A stretch of 10,188 nucleotides of DNA from NCBI GenBank assembly GCA_002435325.1, contig DJMJ01000002.1, positions 36,350-46,537 on the forward strand. Direction: 5' to 3'. This DNA is from Nitrospira sp. UBA6493 (GTDB taxonomy: Bacteria > Nitrospirota > Nitrospiria > Nitrospirales > Nitrospiraceae). Positions within the stretch are counted from its first letter, which is position 1. Every line of letters starts with the position of its first letter. This document shows, one piece after another, positions 6,596 to 10,188 of this stretch. Under the pieces are notes generated by a model that saw only the letters and a list, made by a program, of their open reading frames with translations, did no database searches and was not told the DNA's origin. The position numbers were made by a program, and so were the translations under genes.

Positions 6596-8083
6596 ATGAA
6601 TCAGGATCAATCCAGCCGTCGCGTCATCGCCCTGGCCCCCATGCCTCCGGAGAAATCCGCCTACGCTCTGGCGCGCTACAGCCGCTCGCCCGATTCCATC
6701 GAAAGCAGCATCAAGTGGGTCCACGGCCACTCGTCGGAAAAATTCTGGGACCAGTTCTATTTCGACTATGGCCACGCGTCGATCGCGGACCTCGGCCATG
6801 TCATCATCTGTTTTGAAGGCATCTCCGAACTGGCGGCCATTCGCCTCGAAGACGAACCCCTCTGGGACGGGCAGGCAAAATCCAGCCGCTACCAGAACTT
6901 CGCCTCCGGCTCCTGGTACATCCCGGATTCCCTGCGCGGATCGGAGACGGAAGGCACCTATGAGGGCATTCTGCGCAGCCTCTCCGAAGTCTATAAACTC
7001 CTGCATCAGCCGCTGACCCAATTCCTGACAGAGCGGGAACCGCGTCCCGAGTCGATGAAACCGGCTGACTACCAGCGGACGATCGCCGCCCGCGCCTTCG
7101 ACGTCACGCGCTATCTGCTGCCGCTCGCCGCGCGGACGAATGTGGGCCAGGTCGTGAGCATCCGCACCTTAGAGAAGCAGATCACGAGACTGTTGTCGTC
7201 GCAGATGCCCGAGCTGCGTCTCATCGGGGACGAACTCAAAGACGCCTGCCAGCGCGCACCGGTGAATCTCTGGGGCGAACTCAGCGGCCAGGGCGCCGGG
7301 CTCAGCGAGCCGCTTGCGCCGACGCTGGCACGCCATGCCAAGCCGAACGACTATCAAGTGACGGTCTATACAGACCTGGCGCGGTACACCAAAGAAGCCT
7401 TGAAGGGCACAGGCCTGGACCAACCGGCCAACTGGGGCGAGCAAGAACCGGTCGATCTAATTGAGCCCCACGATCCAATGGATGAGATCGTGGCGACGCT
7501 GTTGTATCGTGTCTCTCACGCGCCCTATCGCAGCATCCTGGCCGTCGTGCGGAACTGGACGCAGAAGCAGAAGCAGGACACCATTGATGTCGCCATGAGC
7601 AAGCGCGGCCCCTATGACGAACTCATCAAGGAGTTCCGCAGCGGCTACGCCTTCACCTTCGACATCCTGATGGACATCGGCGGCTGGCGCGACATGCACC
7701 GGCACCGGCGCTGCCAGCAGATTCAGCAGAACTTCACCACCCTCCATGGCTATGATGTGCCGCCGCCGCTCGTGCAGGCGGGATTGGATCAGGAATACCG
7801 GCAGGCCATGAACGCCGTGCGGAGCGACATCGAGCAGTTGAAGAAAACCAGCGCAGAAGGCGCGCTCTACGCCACCCCCTTCGGGTTCAAAGTCCGCTGC
7901 CTCTTCAAGATGGATTATGCCGAAGCCGAATACATCGCCAAGTTGCGGTCCGGCGTGAAGGGCCATTGGTCCTATCGCACCATCGCCTGGCTGATGAAGC
8001 ACAAACTGGCCGCGCGCTACCCCGCGCTGGGCGACCGCATCCAAGCCACGTCGCCCGATATCGAAGACACCCTCACCAGATAA
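6596..8083 (+). CDS. Long, two-module ThyX-like protein (FAD-dependent thymidylate synthase family)
   Basis: The 495 residues are about twice the length of a classical ThyX (220-250). Two ThyX-like segments are visible. The N-terminal one has YGHASIADLGHVIICFEGISELAAIRL (58-84) and ends AKSSRY (94-99), matching the GHxSxxEH and SxRY parts of the ThyX signature, but the RHR triad between them is replaced. The C-terminal one has FTFDILMDIGGWRDMHRHRRCQQIQQNFT (353-381), which keeps RHR (369-371, His-flanked) followed by a Gln-rich rather than Ser/Asn-rich stretch. ThyX makes dTMP from dUMP using methylene-tetrahydrofolate, FAD and NADPH; whether this relative does so is not shown. No thyA is in the window. 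The start follows a promoter but has only a weak Shine-Dalgarno (GGGG). A TPR gene follows after 18 bases. Family membership is likely; catalytic activity is uncertain. Confidence 0.8.
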   Translation: MNQDQSSRRVIALAPMPPEKSAYALARYSRSPDSIESSIKWVHGHSSEKFWDQFYFDYGHASIADLGHVIICFEGISELAAIRLEDEPLWDGQAKSSRYQNFASGSWYIPDSLRGSETEGTYEGILRSLSEVYKLLHQPLTQFLTEREPRPESMKPADYQRTIAARAFDVTRYLLPLAARTNVGQVVSIRTLEKQITRLLSSQMPELRLIGDELKDACQRAPVNLWGELSGQGAGLSEPLAPTLARHAKPNDYQVTVYTDLARYTKEALKGTGLDQPANWGEQEPVDLIEPHDPMDEIVATLLYRVSHAPYRSILAVVRNWTQKQKQDTIDVAMSKRGPYDELIKEFRSGYAFTFDILMDIGGWRDMHRHRRCQQIQQNFTTLHGYDVPPPLVQAGLDQEYRQAMNAVRSDIEQLKKTSAEGALYATPFGFKVRCLFKMDYAEAEYIAKLRSGVKGHWSYRTIAWLMKHKLAARYPALGDRIQATSPDIEDTLTR

Positions 8084-8101
8084 GGGATACACCTTCGTCC
8101 T

Positions 8102-9139
8102 ATGTCTGACCATCAAGCACAATGTGAAGCGGCCCTCCTCGACGGACAGTGGGATCTGGCCGAATCAGAAGCCCGAGCCTGGGCGCGCCATCTTCCGGCA
8201 GGGGTCGAAAAAGATCCCAGGCCGCATTTCGTGCTCAACGTCGTGCATCTCATTCGCGGCCAGTTCGCCGACGCCTGGCAGACCCATGCCCGCTGCCTGC
8301 TGGAAGCCGACGACATTGCGGAAGTCAGAAAATGGGTGGAGGGGTTCGTCGGTCAGAAGCAGGAGAACGCCAACGCCCACCTCGTCATGGGTCTGTTCCT
8401 CGCCCAGTCCGGCGAGTCGGAACTCTCGATGAAGTCGTACAAAGAAGCCGTGCGGCTGGCGCCCGAGTCGGCCTATCCGCATTACTTCCTCGCCCAGATC
8501 CACGAACGGGCCAACCATTTGGAAATGGCGATCAAAGAATATCGTGAAGCCGTTCGGCTCGCGCCTACCTATGTGCCGGCCCGCACGAATCTCGGCGTCG
8601 CCTATCAAGAGCAGGGCCGCCTCGAAATGGCCATCCCGCAATATCGTGAAATCATCAAGCTCAACCCCGAGGATCACGTCGCCCATGCGAACCTCGCCTG
8701 CGCGTTAGCCGAGCAGGGCAAGATGGAGCCCGCGCTGCAATCGTACAAAACAGCGTTGAAGCTGAATCCGAAAGATGCCGAGGTCCACTTTGCGCTGGGC
8801 GGATTGTACGAAACGCGGGGGCGGCTCGATCTGGCCGACCGGTCCTATCGCGATGCGCTGGAGGCCAATCCCGATTTCGGTGCGGCGCATTCGGCCTTAG
8901 GCTGGCTCGCCCTCAGGAAGCAGAAGTTTCAGGACGCGCAGGAAATGTTCAGCCGCGCCCTGAAGTCAAACGAAGAAGACCCCCGCGCCTACCATGGCAT
9001 CGCCGAACTCTACGCCATCCGCGGCAAGCGCCAGAGCGCGATGGAAAACTACAGCAAGGCGGTGAAGTACTACCGCGATCCCCAAATGCGCAACGCCCTC
9101 ATGAATCAGCTGTTCCAAGAAGGCCAAGTGCCGGATTAG
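8102..9139 (+). CDS. TPR repeat protein, probably cytoplasmic
   Basis: The protein has 345 residues, with no signal peptide and no membrane segment. From about residue 91 it consists of tandem 34-residue tetratricopeptide repeats, roughly 91-121, 125-155, 159-189, 193-223, 227-257, 261-291 and 295-325. These show the usual pattern of small residues at positions 8 and 20 and Pro near the end (for example NLGVAYQEQGRLEMAIPQYREIIKLNP). The first 90 residues are also helical (AWARHLPAG, HFVLNVVHLIRGQFADAWQ) and may hold degenerate repeats. TPR solenoids bind partner proteins; no catalytic motif is seen and the partner is unknown. It lies 18 bases after the ThyX-like gene, so the two are probably co-transcribed, though the Shine-Dalgarno is poor. 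Composition is high G+C like the core genes. The stop codon abuts an inverted-repeat element. Confidence 0.93.
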   Translation: MSDHQAQCEAALLDGQWDLAESEARAWARHLPAGVEKDPRPHFVLNVVHLIRGQFADAWQTHARCLLEADDIAEVRKWVEGFVGQKQENANAHLVMGLFLAQSGESELSMKSYKEAVRLAPESAYPHYFLAQIHERANHLEMAIKEYREAVRLAPTYVPARTNLGVAYQEQGRLEMAIPQYREIIKLNPEDHVAHANLACALAEQGKMEPALQSYKTALKLNPKDAEVHFALGGLYETRGRLDLADRSYRDALEANPDFGAAHSALGWLALRKQKFQDAQEMFSRALKSNEEDPRAYHGIAELYAIRGKRQSAMENYSKAVKYYRDPQMRNALMNQLFQEGQVPD

Positions 9140-9255
9140 GGTCTGCGATCTCTTCGTTCCTCGCTCGCCGAGCGCGCACGCAGGAACCATCGAATTTCTA
9201 CATCGTGGTCGGTGCTCGCTCAATGCGCGCGGTCGAAAGAAAAGACCGCGGACCC
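9139..9255. repeat. Inverted-repeat element, about 117 bp, MITE/REP-like
   Basis: The ends GGGTCTGCGATCTCTTCG (9139-9156) and, read on the minus strand, GGGTCCGCGGTCTTTTCT (9255-9238) match at 14 of 18 positions. Inside, CGCTCG-C-CGAGCG forms a short palindrome, and the centre can pair ACCA-CGA with TCG-TGGT around an AT-rich loop. The whole stretch could fold into one long imperfect hairpin. It contains no plausible ORF. The first base is the last base of the TPR stop codon. No convincing target-site duplication is seen. Its nature as a multi-copy element is inferred. Confidence 0.6.
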
Positions 9256-9259
9256 TTTT
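9228..9259 (+). terminator. Terminator-like hairpin after the TPR gene
   Basis: CGCGGTC (9228-9234) pairs perfectly with GACCGCG (9244-9250) across a nine-base purine loop. A run of only four T follows at 9256-9259, after five unpaired bases. It could end the thyX-like/TPR transcript, but the T-tract is short and displaced. It forms the right arm of the inverted-repeat element. Confidence 0.4.
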
Positions 9260-9435
9260 GATGTGTGGGGGCTAAGCGACCCTCGTTGTTCAATGTGCAT
9301 GGTTACCCCGCATAGGGGAAGACAGTTACCAAGTTCTGACTCACCGAAAACTACTTCCAGTTCTGGCTGAATTTATGAAGCAGGGTATGCCGGTCGGTTT
9401 ACTCAGCAGTTAGCATCCAATTCAGGACGCGTCTC
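9256..9435. other. Intergenic stretch with no recognised content
   Basis: The 180 bases between the inverted-repeat element and the last gene show no RNA gene, clear promoter or recognisable protein remnant. One plus-strand frame stays open for about 45 codons before a TAG at 9409-9411 but has no useful start. G+C falls here relative to the TPR gene. Confidence 0.5.
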
Positions 9436-10188
9436 ATGTTTGATCACGAGTACTTTGACGTATATCAGTTCGAAGACGTTCCGCTGAATCGGGACTGCTT
9501 TCTCATGGACGAGTGCTATATCCAGGAATACGAGGCATCGATATTGGATGTTTTCGCTGGCAATGGCGGTGACCCAATTGGCTACATCAGCTACTCGGCT
9601 GTGAATAAGGTCAACGAGCACTCTTTAGATCTCTCATGGTATCCAAATATATCTTCTCGCTTTCATGAAGTATCCATCTCTTTGCCAAGGAATCAATTTG
9701 TCACTTGTGTAGGATGCTGGCGATACGATGAGAAGCCACATATTTTCGTGAAGTCTGGATGGCTTGAGCATTTGTATCTAAAATCCTATACGGTCTTCTG
9801 CATGGTGGATGCGATCGGCGTAAAAGAGGCTCTCCAGAAAGGAATTCTTTCAAGAGAGAAATTAATTCTCTTGCGAAAAGCGATAGACCAACTGGCCGAA
9901 AGCCATCCAGAGGCGTGTTTCATATCGTTTGCGGACAGTTTGCTCATCAAGAGCAATTGGACGGTAGGGCATCTCAAAAGCGACGTTTCGTATACCTATA
10001 ACCCTGAACGGTTCGTGCATATCATCAAGGAGCTTCAAACTGTCTACCGAGAGGTACTTGGCTTGGAGGTGTACGCGATTCTGACCCAAGGAACAAACGA
10101 GTACTACGATGACTCATTGGTCCACATCTCTGGCGGAAAGAATCATGTATCGTTGAATAGCTTGGGCATACCCTTCGCTCAGCTAATG
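9436..10188 (+). CDS. Unrecognised protein, 5' part (runs off right edge)
   Basis: The frame is open for 251 codons to the window edge. The ATG at 9436 has AGGA eight bases upstream. I do not recognise the family. There is no signal peptide or membrane segment. The first 110 residues are rich in acidic and aromatic residues. From about residue 118 the pattern hydrophobic strand-Asp (TVFCMVDAIGVKEAL, Asp125), helices (141-157), then hydrophobic strand-Asp-strand (CFISFADSLLIKSNW, Asp167) resembles the two metal-binding Asp segments of class III nucleotidyl cyclases, which are also about 44 residues apart. The rest includes VYREVLGLEVYAILTQG (203-219) and a HVSLNSLGIPFAQLM end. No further catalytic residues can be assigned, so this is only a suggestion. 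G+C is clearly lower than in the core genes to its left, hinting at acquired DNA. Confidence 0.85.
   Translation, partial: MFDHEYFDVYQFEDVPLNRDCFLMDECYIQEYEASILDVFAGNGGDPIGYISYSAVNKVNEHSLDLSWYPNISSRFHEVSISLPRNQFVTCVGCWRYDEKPHIFVKSGWLEHLYLKSYTVFCMVDAIGVKEALQKGILSREKLILLRKAIDQLAESHPEACFISFADSLLIKSNWTVGHLKSDVSYTYNPERFVHIIKELQTVYREVLGLEVYAILTQGTNEYYDDSLVHISGGKNHVSLNSLGIPFAQLM

Noticed and set aside
6452..7021. A 190-codon N-terminal extension of the hisS reading frame on the minus strand
   Set aside because: It lies antisense to the ThyX-like gene, contains the hisS promoter and ribosome binding site, and its translation is unlike any HisRS. The family N-terminus begins at 6451.
7457..8122. 221-codon minus-strand frame opposite the ThyX-like gene
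   Set aside because: Shadow frame; the plus strand carries ThyX signature residues here.
9271..9411. Short plus-strand open frame ending at a TAG before the last gene, possibly a gene remnant
   Set aside because: It has no start codon near its beginning and no recognisable similarity; the only ATGs are within the last dozen codons.
9403..9621. Minus-strand frame opposite the start of the last gene
   Set aside because: The plus-strand frame is longer, has a Shine-Dalgarno and stays open to the window edge; two overlapping genes are less likely.
1..10188. CRISPR array, tRNA or rRNA gene
   Set aside because: No regularly spaced direct repeats and no cloverleaf or rRNA-like segment were found by reading the sequence.

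Overview
The window looks like the replication-origin region of a Nitrospira-like bacterium (Nitrospirota). That assignment is an inference from overall protein character, a core G+C of about 60% judged by eye, and gene content; no database was searched. The left third carries dnaA, dnaN and a 5'-partial gyrB on the minus strand, closely spaced and probably co-transcribed: initiator, sliding clamp and gyrase B subunit, the classic origin-linked replication cluster.

Upstream of dnaA, about 337 bases without a gene (3802-4138) hold DnaA-box-like sites, a promoter overlapped by two of them, palindromes, an AT-rich stretch and a run with 3-base periodicity. I take this as the oriC candidate. Next, still on the minus strand, comes a conspicuously AT-rich three-gene operon in the order dsrE-dsrF-dsrH (tusD-tusC-tusB), encoding small sulfur-relay proteins. 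Behind it is a second AT-rich gap with two degenerate DnaA-box-like sites, then hisS (histidyl-tRNA synthetase).

hisS and a long two-module ThyX-like protein are divergently transcribed from back-to-back sigma70-type promoters with nearly identical -10 boxes. The ThyX-like gene is followed 18 bases later by a seven-repeat TPR protein, probably in the same transcript. Immediately at the TPR stop codon lies an approximately 117-bp imperfect inverted-repeat element that looks like a MITE or REP-type repeat and ends in a terminator-like hairpin.

From there to the right edge the base composition drops. After about 180 bases with no recognisable content, a gene of unknown function begins and runs off the window. 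Two Asp-containing segments in it are faintly reminiscent of class III nucleotidyl cyclases. This right end may be the start of an accessory region. The items most worth a second look are the DsrEFH operon beside oriC, the ThyX protein with a degenerate N-terminal module, the inverted-repeat element and the unrecognised terminal gene.
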